This document shows positions 1 to 11,265 of a DNA stretch of 64,000 nt, piece after piece (position 1 is the stretch's first letter; every line of letters starts with the position of its first letter). Source of the stretch: Dryas octopetala (taxonomy: Eukaryota > Streptophyta > Magnoliopsida > Rosales > Rosaceae); contig OY992838.1 in assembly GCA_963921425.1 (NCBI GenBank), positions 10,788,001-10,852,000 of the forward strand, in the 5' to 3' direction. The translations under genes and the position numbers were made by a program. A model generated the notes under the pieces. The model was not told the origin of the DNA, did no database searches, and was given only the letters and a program-made list of their open reading frames with translations.

Positions 1-280
1 CATTAATTAAACAATAACACTTACACTGTTTATATATTACATAGTTAGATTAGCTAAACTTCTAACAGAACACAGAGCAACATATTAACAACCTAACAGC
101 TGTAGTTTAGCTACTAACTAATTACTGACTAGTAGTTTGACTCTGATTAGGTTTAGCTGGACAAGGCTGGCCTTCCTTTTTCATGGACTATTGGTCTTTG
201 ATATGTGATATCTGAGCATCTTTCACTAACAGGCAGCAGCAGTACTACAGATTGGTGGAGCTCACAAAGTAAAAGCAGTA

Positions 281-332
281 TCCTGTAAATAAAAAGACCC
301 CCGATAATTTCAATCATGTCAGGAACACCTAT
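281..332 (-). repeat. Short stretch resembling the SNF7 intron 4 / exon 5 boundary
   Basis: Read on the minus strand, this stretch closely matches the end of the intron before exon 5 of the SNF7 gene near 36312-36365. It shares an aggtgttcctga-type core, then attgaaat, then a pyrimidine run and acagga. The similarity stops at the splice acceptor, and no SNF7 coding sequence follows. It may be a scrap of gene duplication or a piece of a shared repeat. Confidence 0.4.
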
Positions 333-484
333 ATGCACCTTAATTAGCTGAGAAATGAGCTAGGATGAAGAAGCAGTTAGCAAAAGTAATAATTAAGCAA
401 AAGAGAACAATTCACCAGAATTTGATCTCCCAGTTGTTGATGTGATCAACTTACAATCTGATATATGTCATAAACCTTCAAAAC

Positions 485-935
485 AAAGGTTTGGGAACTC
501 CTTTTATCTCAGTATTGGAATTGAGACCTCTTAACAACTCAATCTGCAATACTGAGTATGGAAGGTCTGCCACCCTTGCACTCCACAAAATAATAGCAAA
601 GGAACAACTAGGGGTGCAGGTCGATATGAAGAAGACATGTATGACCCTATCTGGTCCGGATACATGTCTCATTCTTGGGATCATGGTAAGCACATCTTTA
701 CCAATTACTTCATATGAGAACATATATGGAGTTCCATATGAAGTAATCAAGACAGCTGCAACAACCAATAACACAAGTGAACCCTTGGAGCTGTACTGGA
801 AAACTGCTAATCCCAATGATGAATTCTATGTCTACATGCACGAGAAAAATGCTTGTAGACATAGAATTCATCATTGGGATCGATAGTGTTCCAGTACAGC
901 TTCAAGGATTCACCTCTGTTCATTGATTCTGTGTA
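485..935 (+). pseudogene. Malectin-like receptor kinase fragment (pseudogene)
   Basis: An open stretch of about 130 residues at 491-886 carries signatures of the malectin-like extracellular domain of plant leucine-rich-repeat receptor kinases: the ISVLELRPLNNSI block near its start, then YGVPYEVIKTA, LELYWKTANPNDEFYVYMH and a lone C-terminal tail. In intact genes the block continues into HFAE and then leucine-rich repeats and a kinase domain. None of these is present here. After the YVYMH motif the sequence turns back on itself (see the inverted repeat at 760-930). The fragment therefore cannot encode a receptor and is a relic. Members of the family sense cell-wall or pathogen signals at the plasma membrane. 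Confidence 0.7.
760..930. repeat. Inverted repeat within the malectin relic
   Basis: Positions 812-836 and 854-878 are perfect 25-base reverse complements separated by 17 bases. Outward the pairing continues with mismatches to about 760 and 930, so the malectin-domain exon appears twice, once in each orientation. A transcript across it would fold into a stem of roughly 75 base pairs. Confidence 0.85.
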
Positions 936-1444
936 AGTGTGTTACAACACATTGGGCTTTAAGAAGAAAAATGTATTGAAGAAGAAACCCGTTAGGCCAT
1001 ATATATTTGGGAATTTTGATACTTCAGCAGCTTTGAAGTCTCAAAATTTGTGCTGATCATAAAAACAAAAACTTAAAAACTTCAGAGGTATGCCCCTCAT
1101 GAATTGAAGCCCCAAAGATAAAATTGCCAATCATCTTATCCACTATGCCTCGCTGGCTCAACCAACATATATGCTCTCATTTGTAGGCCTTCACAAAAGA
1201 TATGTAAAAGGTTAATGAGAACTTTTGTTACCTTTTTTGTGTCTATATATTCTGAACATATATAGAAACAAAAAAAACCGGGACATATTAAGTATCAGAT
1301 ATTCTGATCTATGCATGAACTAAACTCTAACCTAGAAAATAAGAAAACGCACAGCATTCTCTTGCAAAAGACAGTGTTATGCTTACAAATTTGAGAACAA
1401 AGCAGTTTGAGTATACAGAAATGCATGCATAGGCTTCTTTGCTA
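936..1444. other. Intergenic, no gene seen
   Basis: AT-rich sequence between the malectin relic and the helicase pseudogene. I see no coding signature; part may be the former 3' untranslated region of the helicase copy. Confidence 0.5.
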
Positions 1445-2755
1445 CAAAAGAGTTGTAAATTCTTTGGCATAGGCCCTTCCACACGTGCGAGGCATTTTCT
1501 TTGAAGCCAAATCCTCAACATCCTTGAGCTTGTAGTAATGTGGTGCTATTTCTAGCAACCACTCTGGCTTTACCTCTGTTACATATCTCATATATTCTTT
1601 GCTTGTTAGTACCAACTCATGGTACAAAACCCATCTTGGAAACACCTGGAATAGTCCTGAGCTGTGGGGTGTATATAGGCAGTCATTGGATGTTTGACTC
1701 TTCCATAAGATCCATCCTTCTGAAATCTTGCAAAATGAGGGAAGAACCCAGATGCAATGGCCTTCTTTATAGAGTCCAAATCAAGAAGATTTGAGGTTGG
1801 TTCAATCTCAACCCTCATCAAGAGCCTTTCAAGTTGATCCCTGATATCTCTAGCTTTCTTTATACTCCTAACCTGCACATAGTTTTGGTAACACCATTCT
1901 GGTGAGTAATTAGTCTCTTTCGCTGCATTGAACACATAAAGCAATGCAATGTGATCTCCCACATTCCCCGTGTAGAAATTCATTCGTGCATTGTCTGCAT
2001 CGACCTGTTTGCCCTTGGGATGATGAAAGATTGAATTTCCAACTGAAAGCATGGCAGCAATGGAGATAATCTCTTCCGAGCACTTGTACTTGGCAGAAGC
2101 AATGATCAACTTAGATAGCATAGGATCGAGAGGAAACTCAGCCATCTGTCTACCAATTTTAGTCAGTTTACCCAATTTATTCAACGCACCTAGTGCAAAT
2201 AACAGTTCCAAAGCTTTTACTAATGCTTCCTCCGCAGGAGGATCCATAAAATCAAAATGTACCAAGTCATTAATACCAAGGCTCTTAAGTGTAAGAACAA
2301 CATTTGCAAGGTTAGTCCGCTGTATTTCTGGCACTGTGTTATCATCCAAGACATGGTAATTATATAACCGAAAGCACTTACCAGGGCCCGTTCGACCAGA
2401 TCTCCCTGCCCTCTACATTAGCCCGTCTCTCTCGATCTTCCTCGTGTGTAATAGCCTCATCATCATCATCATCATCTTCTACCGTTTCTTATGGGAATCT
2501 CCTTTCACCGACTCAGGAACAACCTGGACAGAACATCCATCACTACCATCATCATCCTCTGCAACATCCAATAGAGCATACGTTTTGTTCAACTTCTTCA
2601 CCAACATTGCAGCTTCCATCTCTTGTTTCTGATATGGGTTCAAATCAGATGCCTTGCGAGGCACTCTTGCGAATATATCTTCAGCAAAAGCACCCGTTTC
2701 AATTGACAAGGACAACCCAAATTCTACAAGCTTGTCCACCAGACCAGCTGATGAT
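1445..2755 (-). pseudogene. DEAH-box pre-mRNA-splicing RNA helicase, internally deleted pseudogene
   Basis: Both ends of a DEAH-box spliceosomal helicase (ESP3/DEAH1-like, PRP2 type) are present, but the catalytic middle is missing. The 5' part (2739 down to about 2425) encodes an N-terminal region with the FAEDIFARVPRKAS motif, a run of Asp codons and HEEDRERR-like sequence. At about 2411-2422 it jumps straight to helicase motif VI (AGRSGRTGPGKCFRLY). It then runs through the winged-helix and HA2 region (2349-1640), with LDPMLSKLI and [16 protein letters not shown] visible. The P-loop, DEAH box and motif III are all absent. Frameshifts occur after KKR near 2478, at the junction, and again near 1640 before [13 protein letters not shown]. 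The 5' end is also truncated, with homology stopping near 2755. No introns interrupt the two coding blocks, so a retrocopy origin is possible but no poly(A) tract supports it. It cannot make a helicase. Confidence 0.88.
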
Positions 2756-3840
2756 TACATTTAATCAAATAAATGAAACGACAAAAAAAAAAAGGAAAAC
2801 AAAAATTCGTCAATTTACTTATTTTATTAAATAGATAATTACAAATAAATTAATAAAATATTTTAAAATTACAAAAATGTCAATATCAAATTTTCTATCT
2901 CATTTTAGTCAATCATATCATTTCATAAATTACATTTTGATCAATAGCTCAATGGGCCCGGTGCATTACCGATTTTTCTTTGAGTTCGTTTTACCCTTTT
3001 GTCTCAGTCCATTGTTTTTATTTTAGTAATTACGTTTTGATCAATAGTCTTTATTTTTTAAATTTTCATAATAATGGCAGTGATTGTAGTTTATTTATTA
3101 TGTCTTCTTTTGTATAATGCATAATTTTATTTTATTTATTTTAGTTAATGATGACTATTTTGAGATTTAGAAAATATTTATTAATCTATTTATAATTTTG
3201 AAATATTTTATTGATTGTTTTGTAAATAGCCCTTTATTAAATAACCAATTAGGAAAGTAATGAACAGAATTGTGCTTTGCATTGGGCCTTTCAGACGAGC
3301 CTGTAGATGAATTACGGCCCATGGCCCAGGCATGCAGGGGATATTTCTGAAACTAAAACTGTTTTGAATAACAAATCAAGTAATGCTGACCAATCTGATA
3401 TTTTTCGCTCTTCAAAAAATGATTGAATTTTGATACAGATGGTTCGCTCATAAAATTGCAAGTTAACATGCTTCATTTGATTGGCCAAATATTGATGGGA
3501 ATGTCAAATTTTAATATCTTGAAATATTGGGCTTCGGGAAATTAAGGCATATATTCCCATACTATTTGGTTTGCTTGATATGGCTCAGATAAATTTATTA
3601 AAAAAATGAAACAAAATTTACTCTCTGCAATGGCTTTAACACTTGTGAAATGGATGATATATAGGTGGCTTGTGTTTTTATTATAATTAACAGGAGATGG
3701 TGATGGCTTGTGTTTTACATTATATATATATATATATACACACTCAAATATTATATAATTATGAATATATCACCATCATTTTGATATATTGAAGCAATTA
3801 TAAAATGATGACTAAAAATGATCGAAAATAAAAAATATAT
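2756..3840. other. AT-rich intergenic sequence with an old duplicated segment
   Basis: No coding gene is visible. Part of it (about 3245-3720) is related to sequence on the other side of the peroxidase gene at about 6315-6690, sharing blocks such as gtgctttgcattg, caggcatgcagggga and acaaatcaagtaatg. A short TA run lies near 3721-3738. Confidence 0.5.
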
Positions 3841-3875
3841 CTTTTGTGTGCTCTTGTCATGAACAACATAACGAT

Positions 3876-3911
3876 CTTCTTCTTCTTCTTCTTCTTCTTC
3901 TTCTTCTTCTT
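3876..3911 (+). repeat. (TTC)n microsatellite
   Basis: About twelve TTC units lie immediately 3' of the peroxidase stop codon, probably in its 3' untranslated region (GAA repeats in the mRNA). Confidence 0.95.
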
Positions 3912-3920
3912 GTTCCTTTC

Positions 3921-4904
3921 CTAAGCCTTAATGGAGTTAAAGAGATCGCACCTGCGCCTGACCTCTCCCTTACGCCCAGTCTTGATTCCAACATGGCTAA
4001 GCTTCTCCATGGCATGAGCAAAAGCTTTGAAAAAGGCAGTCTGGTCCGTAGAGTACAACTCCACCAAAGGCCATGTTCTTGGGTCCTTAACGAGTGCATG
4101 GTCTGAAGCCAAGAGCCCCAACCCCCTCTTAAGATTCTGATAGTACATGTTATCAAACTTGCCAGGTGTCATCACATCATTGAATGCGGACATGGCCGTG
4201 TCACGTGTGTAATTGGCACAAGTCTTCTTCAACCCTTGTACGAATTTGGGGTGCATTTCTGGGTCGGTTGGTGAAGTTTTGCTGTAATGGAAAAGCCGGT
4301 CGGCGAATTCCTTGCAGTGAGAGAAGCCGATTGTGTGGCCACCAGTCAAAGCCACCATTTCATCGACTGTAAAACCTTTAGCAGCAAAGAGTTTGATGAC
4401 GTCATCCATAGTTTGGTTCGCTCGGGGTAGATTCCCCTCCACCATTGAAGCTTTAGAAACATACCCATCTTTGCGTCCCAAGCGTACTTTGTAAAATGGA
4501 CCACCCACCATGGTCACAAGGTCGCGTGTGGCTTCTGCAAGAATGTCAGCACATGAGACAATGCCAGGGCAGGTGAGCTCAAGGGCTGTCTTGGCACGGA
4601 TCACCACATCAAAAGCATCGCCGGCGAGGGACTGGTTTATATCCGCCTCGCGCTCTGCCACGTTGACATGGTTGGAGGAGATGAGTACGGATGCATCACA
4701 GCCGTCCACCATGCAGTCGTGGAAGAAGAGGCGGAGAGTGCCGGCGGCGGTGGTGGGTTGGCTGACTTGCTTTAGGGTCACCGTATCCCTCACAATTTTC
4801 GCAAAGTCCGGGCATGTTTGCTTGTAGTAGTCCACAGTGAGCTTCGATTCAATCAAGGGAATGGAGAGGAAGAAGATAAGGACAAGTACTATAGGACCAC
4901 CCAT
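3921..4904 (-). CDS. Class III secretory peroxidase
   Basis: A complete single-exon gene of 327 residues, the usual length for plant class III haem peroxidases, which oxidise phenolics with hydrogen peroxide in the wall or apoplast. Residues 1-20 form a hydrophobic signal peptide (cleavage near ES|KLT). The distal haem site LRLFFHDC has the catalytic Arg58 and His62, and the proximal ligand is His190 in TGGHTIGFSHC. Eight cysteines (31, 64, 69, 112, 118, 197, 229, 319) fit the four conserved disulfides. The VGGPFYKVRLGRKDG and FDNMYYQNL blocks are also typical. Most family members have three introns; lack of introns, together with the sequence style, suggests the small intronless PER31/PER41/PER63-like clade, which is an inference. 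No defect is seen. The ATG at 4904 directly precedes the signal peptide. Confidence 0.97.
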   Translation of the reverse strand: MGGPIVLVLIFFLSIPLIESKLTVDYYKQTCPDFAKIVRDTVTLKQVSQPTTAAGTLRLFFHDCMVDGCDASVLISSNHVNVAEREADINQSLAGDAFDVVIRAKTALELTCPGIVSCADILAEATRDLVTMVGGPFYKVRLGRKDGYVSKASMVEGNLPRANQTMDDVIKLFAAKGFTVDEMVALTGGHTIGFSHCKEFADRLFHYSKTSPTDPEMHPKFVQGLKKTCANYTRDTAMSAFNDVMTPGKFDNMYYQNLKRGLGLLASDHALVKDPRTWPLVELYSTDQTAFFKAFAHAMEKLSHVGIKTGRKGEVRRRCDLFNSIKA

Positions 4905-5179
4905 GGTTTCCTCTCAGATGATCTTCCTCGATCAGAATTCTAAACATGCAACTGAGATCGATCAGAAACTTTTCTTTTAATTACCAAATGAATCAATAAT
5001 GATACATCAACCTGTGAATTTATATATAAAAGTAAAACTGCTCTATATCATTTGTACAACTGAATATATAACAGCCGTGAGCTGGACTCCTAACTGATCT
5101 AGCTGTCAGAACTGCCCTTTCTATGGCTTGGTTCTTTGACAGGCTGCAGGCTGACCTTGCACTTGCCTTAACTTTGCAT

Positions 5180-5937
5180 AAGGTTGGCAACGGATGGGTC
5201 GTGTTGAGTTCCTCTAGTGTATAATTTCTTGTTCGTTCACGTTAAATATTAGTGGAACAACTCGTTATGACCTATTTAATTAATCATATCGAATGACTCA
5301 ACTCTAACTTAATCCGTTAGATCGGTTGCAATGTGGTTTAGGCAAAAAGTTGATTGTTTGGGATTTTGTTTAGGGTTTAATTTTGTAAAAAACATTTGGG
5401 GAATTTGAAATAGTATTTTGGGCTTTGTTTGTTTGAGCTTTGCTGTTGTCTTTTGTTTGGTTGGCTTTTGGACCATCTTTGTTTGTATTTTTGCCTTTGG
5501 GCCGGGCTCCTTTAATATAATGATGTTAATTTCGACCAAAAAAATCGTGTCGTATTCAAGTTCAATTATATATCTGGTGAACAAAAACTAAATATAATTT
5601 TTTTTATTTTTAAACTAAAATAGTTACTTATGCATTACTTTGGAAAAAAAAATCTTAGTATTAAACCATATATAAATAAGTCATAACTATATAATAGCTC
5701 ATATATATTAAAAGAATGAGAAAAATTATTCATTCTCTTCATATAATACTAGTTAAACGTATTTAACGAATCACAATCGTGTTACACTGTTTAATACTAA
5801 CCTGACTAATTTATTATTCGTGTTTAACAGGTCGTGTCATATTCATGTTTGTATCAAGAAATGACCAACCCAAACCCGCTAACTTCGTGTCGAATTCGAG
5901 TCGTATTATCGTGTCGTATCAAAATTTACCACCTCTT
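5180..5937. mobile_element. Degenerate hAT-like non-autonomous repeat
   Basis: The segment is rich in GTGTCGT-type motifs (gtcgtgtcatattc, cgtgtcgaattcgagtcg), known from many plant non-autonomous hAT-like repeats. The ends (aggttggcaa on the left; ttaccacctct on the right) are imperfect inverted copies of the AGGGGTGGCAA-style terminus. I find no convincing target-site duplication, so it is old or wrongly delimited. No transposase is present. Confidence 0.4.
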
Positions 5938-6917
5938 GTATTCACTTGCCCGTAAATTGTGGCATTATCAAAATAATGACTGAACTTATAAGCATTACCA
6001 ATTGAGTTTGAGATGTTTAGCAGTTTAAGATCTATTCTAAGTCGCACAATCTCCTTCGGTAACCCAAATAGAATACCATGATCATGATCATTGAGAGCAT
6101 TCTCTCATGGGCCCCGTCCACCGAGAAATTATACTATATTACTGATATATTGTCATGTGATTTAACTTATTTACGTGTTATGATATGAATAGATGTTATT
6201 AATATTATATCCTACAAAACCCTACAAGTATTAACACACTGTAGCTTGCCAAATCTGGTTCATCAAAGAACTCTCGCAGCAGTATTTCATCAGTTAGGAA
6301 CTAGGATTCCTAAACCAAATTAGGAAAGTACATAGAACCCAACGGGCATAATTTTTTTAATTGTCAGGTGTGTTTTAAAATTGGGAAACTACCTTTTTTT
6401 TTTTGGCCGGAATTAGGAACCTTAATAGAAGTTTAGAACCCAAGAAAAAGTACTCAACAGAATTGGGATTTATTACATACAGTGCTTTGCATTGTGCCAG
6501 GCATGCAGGGGATGTTTCTGAAACTATAACTGAATTAACAAATCAAGTAATGGGGGAATGCCCTGCCAAGATAGTCGTTTCACAAGGACACTGAGAAACC
6601 ATTTAAATCGTTGTTTCCTCTATTTTTTACGTACATGCACTTGACAAGGTAAACCATTTAACAGGAGATAGTGATAGCACATCCATATGTAAATGGTGTA
6701 AGCATGAGCAGATAAACCATTTAAATGGTGCGTTCCTCTCTTGTACATGCATGCTGGGTGCAGAGCAATGTAGGAGGTTATTTTGAGGGTGACCATTTCC
6801 TCCCTAATGATAGCACATCCATATTTGCTTCTAGTTCCAGCACCAGAGTCAAACTTGAAGTCTACTCCATGTACTATCTATCTCGGATCAACGTCAATGA
6901 TAAATGAAAACTAAGGT
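5938..6917. other. Intergenic, contains an old duplicated segment
   Basis: No gene seen. About 6315-6690 is a diverged copy of about 3245-3720 on the other side of the peroxidase. Confidence 0.5.
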
Positions 6918-9242
6918 TCAGCTAGCTTTGTAAGCATACATATAGCCTCGAAGTTTTCTTATCTCTTCTGATGACTGAATTAGCAGATGATCCACGTACA
7001 GACTGAGTCCAGCGCCGCTACAATTCCAATTTATACATATGCATCCGTGAATAAATTTAAAAGTTACATGGACAACTTGTGGATACAAATCACATCATTT
7101 TAACATACCTTAGTGGTCCAAATGGAAGCCAGATTACATCCCAGCGGAACCTTGGCAATCTACAAAAGTATCGTATGTGTTTAGAACTACCTGGTGCCTT
7201 AAATATGCAGCACACTAAACAAGGGCAGGGAAACCAAAGAGCAAAGCAAGACGGCAAAAAAAATGAATACGCAAATCAGAAGATAAGACTGCCTGTGTAC
7301 CCATGTTACTACACAAACGGATCCAGGTCTGAAAGTTGAATTGCACATTATGTTCAGCTTTTAGAGAAGACAAATGAAAGAAGGGCCACAGGTTCATGAA
7401 ACGAATGAACGACAAATGACAAAATGAAATTTTATTTTAATACATTATTTCTCTTTCTTTCCAATTAGCAACCTCCCAGTGAAATTATCATATTTTATTG
7501 TTAAAGTTTTTCTAAGTTGTGTTGATTGGTATAAAAGACTGGTTATTGTGATTAAGAAAATAATCTAGAATACTGAATATAAAAAATATAAAAAATTAAT
7601 TCACATTTGGGTGTGACTGTGTTTGAGAAGTAAACATACCTCAACATGTAATACAACCAGAAAAGTGCGAGTATAATGCCAGTAAAGAATGAGTACCAAA
7701 TCCATCGCCTGTGATTCCTTGAATCATGGAGTAATCCTATGATTGCTGATGAGCATGCTACAATAGCTAGCCAATCTGTTAATGTTTTAATAGTTAATTA
7801 TCTCATCTCAAAATAATGTAACAAGAGAGACCATCTAAACAATATACATAGAAACATCATGCTAAGCTTACTTCCCTCAACCGTGAGTAATTACAGAATA
7901 GGTTTAAAAACTAACATAATATACATTGAGTGGCATACATATACTGTAACTGCCTGTTCCCACATGAATCTAGTACAAACAGGTACGTCTCTGACAGAAT
8001 ACAGTTTAAAATCAGACAAGTGAAGGTACCACATGAAGAATACCAAAGGGGCCAACGATTGGCAATATATTGCTATAAGCTGGTTGAACACTTAAATTTT
8101 AATGCTTTCTTTTTTAATAGTCTTAAATCTAATGCTACGACTATCTTATAAGCGAAGACACATGACTTGCTATCAATTGATGATAAGTAGTGAGAAAGCA
8201 CCTGCAGATATGATCATCCATGAGTTCACCTCCTCCATGAAGTAAGCATGATATCGCTGTTGATCAAGAACAAAATATGACAGTTCATTGAGCTAATATA
8301 TATGTTTCAGAAAAACAAAGCCATGAAATCCAACCTATAACAAGTAGTTGCCCATCTGACCTTCATGGCGGTGAAACAATTCCATAATCAATGTTAGAGC
8401 GACAAAAAATTAAGAAAAAAGACTCATCCTCTACGAAAGTCAAGAAAATTCTACTCGTCCCAAATGTCTGAAATTCCATAAACAACAAAAATGCACTCAA
8501 CCCACAACTTATTTCTAACTTTTTCACCAATTTATAATGAGTTCTACCGTAGGAATTTTCCAACTTAGTCTCAAAAGGGACATCCTTACAGTATATGTTC
8601 AACTTAGTAATTGAAGATATTACATATTCACTACTAGTATCCAATCACATTGTTCATAATAAATAGCCATCCCAACTTGAACCCAATAAGTTTCAAAGCA
8701 ATTAAGGAAATGCAATCTGAAAAATGGTAATTTACTGACCGCTAAGAGAAAGCAAAATGCTTGAGCTGGCTTAAATAAGAAGTAAAATTATACATACCAG
8801 TTCCCATGGAGACAAAACCTGCTGAAAGATTGAGTACAAAAGAAACGCAGCGAAACAAAAGAGAAGTGATGCAAACAGAACCTACAAAAAGAAAAATCAG
8901 CAAGAAATTAGTTCATAGTTGTGAGATAACAAAAATCAAGTGAAATTGTTTAGTTGGAGAGAACCAAGTATACCCTCCAAAAATGACTCTGTTGAGCTTG
9001 GCTCCTTTCAAATGAACGAATTAACTCCTCTTGTTCTGTAAATAAGACAACCCATTAAACAAAAATGGAATGAAATTCAAAACTTTATCTGGGTATCATA
9101 TGCAAGTAGCCAATCGTAGATGGAACTGAGAGAGACCTTGGATGTCCATGGGACGAGAATCGTTGAGAGCGGGGTCTTCCCGTGTTGGGAGAGAGAACTC
9201 GTCGTCCTGTGACTTTCTCAATTTTCTCGTCAGCGTCTTCAT
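6918..9242 (-). CDS. Unrecognised multi-pass membrane protein, seven exons
   Basis: Seven short exons with GT-AG borders join in frame to 197 residues: 9242-9137, 9035-8974, 8881-8798, 8256-8202, 7775-7640, 7159-7109 and 7017-6918 (stop TGA at 6920-6918). The start is the ATG at 9242, just after a 5' leader. The first 50 or so residues are hydrophilic and acidic/basic (SQDDEFSLPTRED, QEQEELIRSFERSQ). Then come a hydrophobic segment in exon 3 (VLFASLLFCFAAFLLYSIF), two more in exon 5 (DWLAIVACSSAIIGLL and WYSFFTGIILALFWLYYM) and perhaps a weak one around IWLPFGPLSGAGLSLYV. The tail is polar (SSEEIRKLRGYMYAYKAS). This predicts a small integral membrane protein with three or four spans. Consistent phase across all six introns makes it a real gene. 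I do not recognise the family and assign no function. Confidence 0.87.
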
Positions 9243-10164
9243 CGGTAAAAATTTCTCTCAGTGAGTTTTTTTCTTTCCTCTGCTTCTCTGTTTGGCCTCC
9301 GAGAAAGTGAAAGGGAAAGAGAAGAAAAATTGGTCAAATTTCATTCTTGGTCCTTATAGTTTGGGCCAAATTTCACTTTCGTCTCTATAATTGTAATTGT
9401 TTTGATTTTAGTTTTATACTTTACCAATTGATTCAATGACAAATTGAGAAGTTAGTATTTTTGTTTATTAAATTATCAAATTCATTACTTTTTTTTGTTA
9501 TATATTTTAATAATTCAAAGACAAATTTAATAAATATTAGCCATGTATTTTAAGTAGATGAATTGTAGGGGCACGTTCGGTTTGGCCCGGTTCTCCCCCG
9601 GAATCGTGCGCTACGCTGAACGTGGCTCACCGATTTGGTTCAATTCTGAACACCAAAAAAAAATGGAAGAAAACCAAACCAAACAAGACTTATAGGGTTT
9701 CGATCCAGTTCGGTTTTCTTTTCCGGTTTTCAAGTGAGCTCGCAAGTGAGGCGGCGGGATAAAGAGGCGGTGAGACAAAGAGGCTCGCTACTGGGTTTCC
9801 AATTTGAGCTCGATTTGGCAAGACGGAGACCAAAGGAAGAAAGGGGAGGAGGATGAGCTTGGCCTTGTTGCCAATTGTTGCCAATTGTTGCCAGAAGGTA
9901 GCAGATCAAAGAGAGATAGATTAGGGAGGGATGAGAGAAAAGAGAGAAATGAGAGAAGGGAGAAAGAGGCGATCGGGGAGGTAGAGACTAGAAGGAGAGA
10001 AATGAGGAAGAGGAGGAGGAGGCGATTGCTGGTGTCTCACCGACATCACGCTAGATTGAGGAGGAGGATGGTGTCGCGGGAGGGAGGAGAAAGAATTGAG
10101 AATTGAGAGAAGAGTTCTGGGAGAGAGAAAGAGAAAGTGAGAAATGAGAGGGAAGAGAGAGTCC
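9243..10164. other. Promoter side of the membrane-protein gene, then purine-rich sequence
   Basis: 9243-9560 is AT-rich upstream sequence. From about 9568 (a taggggcacg-type start, possibly a hAT-like terminus) it becomes GC-richer, with three tandem attgttgcca units at about 9867-9895. A strongly purine-rich stretch follows to about 10164. The open frames here are low complexity (Arg/Glu-rich) and I do not call them genes. Confidence 0.5.
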
Positions 10165-10340
10165 CTAGGGGAAAAAGGAAGGAAAGAAAAAAAAGAACAA
10201 AAAAAAAAAAAAGAGAAAAAAGGGTTTATGGTTGATTGGGGTTTGGGGCCTTTGGGCCTTTGGGCAATTGAAAATTTGGAATTTGGAAAGAAAAAAAAAA
10301 GAGTTTAGGATTGATTGGTCTTTGGGGCCTTTGGGCAATG
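10165..10340. repeat. Minisatellite, left part
   Basis: Repeated units of roughly 50-75 bases built from ggttgattgggg, gcctttgggcaattg and an A-rich block. The array resumes after the hAT element at 11768, so it was split by the insertion. Confidence 0.75.
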
Positions 10341-10794
10341 TAGGCCTCACCAAAAAGCCTAAGGCCCGAAGCCTGCCTGGCCCGAAAGTCCCTTGGGCTG
10401 GGCCATCTCCTTGAAGCCCATGGCCTACCTGAAGCTCGGCCCGATTAGGCCTGCCCGAAGCCTAGTTCAAAGCTTGGCTCAAAGCCCGTTTACACACAAA
10501 TATATCTTCAATAAAAAAAGTTATAAGATTTTGACTATGTTTTGATTCAAACATGAGACTTCACAGAATTAGCTTCAACTCTCAACCAACTAGTTTATTT
10601 GTCTAGTTTGTGAAACATAACATATTTAATAGGTTTTTCGTTTGTTTACTCCAATAAATTAGGTTTTATATAATTAATATAATGTATTAATAATTTAATA
10701 TATAAGGAATCTCAAGTTTTGTATTAAATATTTAAATGGATTATTTGGGGTTTATAGTTTTTATTACATATGTTTTATAAACATACGATGCAAT

Positions 10795-11265
10795 TGTATT
10801 TTCAACGATCTGAACCGTTCATTTTTTAGTTCTCCACTCAAATATTATCCCTGCAAAAAATTAGCTCAATCAGAGATGTAAAAGTTAAGTAACGGTGGTC
10901 CAACTTATGAACGATCATGATTTTTCTAATGATAATCGAACGGGTAAATGAATTCTGATTTGACCGATTTTTTGTAAGGATGATCTTTCACTATAAACAT
11001 AGAAAATGAATGGCTTAGATTGTTGAAATTACGTTGTGGTCTTCACAATTATGGAAACGACAAGGTTTCAACGGGAAAGTTATTAGAATTATACTTTTCA
11101 AGTGTATTTATATGTAAAAGCTCACATCTCAATCGTGTTTTTAACGATCCGAACCGTTCATGTTTTAATTTCTCACTCAAAGATAATCCATGAAAAAAAT
11201 TAACTCAATCAGAGATGTAAAAGTGAGATAACTGTGGTCGAATTAATGAACGATCATGGTTTAAT
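10795..11265. mobile_element. Palindromic MITE pieces inside the hAT element
   Basis: 10795-11100 reads as two inverted halves. Each half holds a gatctgaaccgttcat-like core, a block of A's (gcaaaaaattagct) and an aatcagag motif. 11118-11265 repeats the left half directly. The same core recurs in the elements at 21383 and 37790, so they form one family. Confidence 0.65.

Noticed and set aside
2051-2359. 102-codon plus-strand frame
   Set aside because: Antisense shadow of the DEAH helicase pseudogene.
3857-4156. Open frame on the minus strand overlapping the peroxidase 3' end
   Set aside because: Out-of-frame shadow of the peroxidase gene running into the TTC microsatellite.
5309-5584. 91-codon Lys/Thr/Pro-rich frame
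   Set aside because: Low-complexity translation within a degenerate repeat; no homologous domain recognised.
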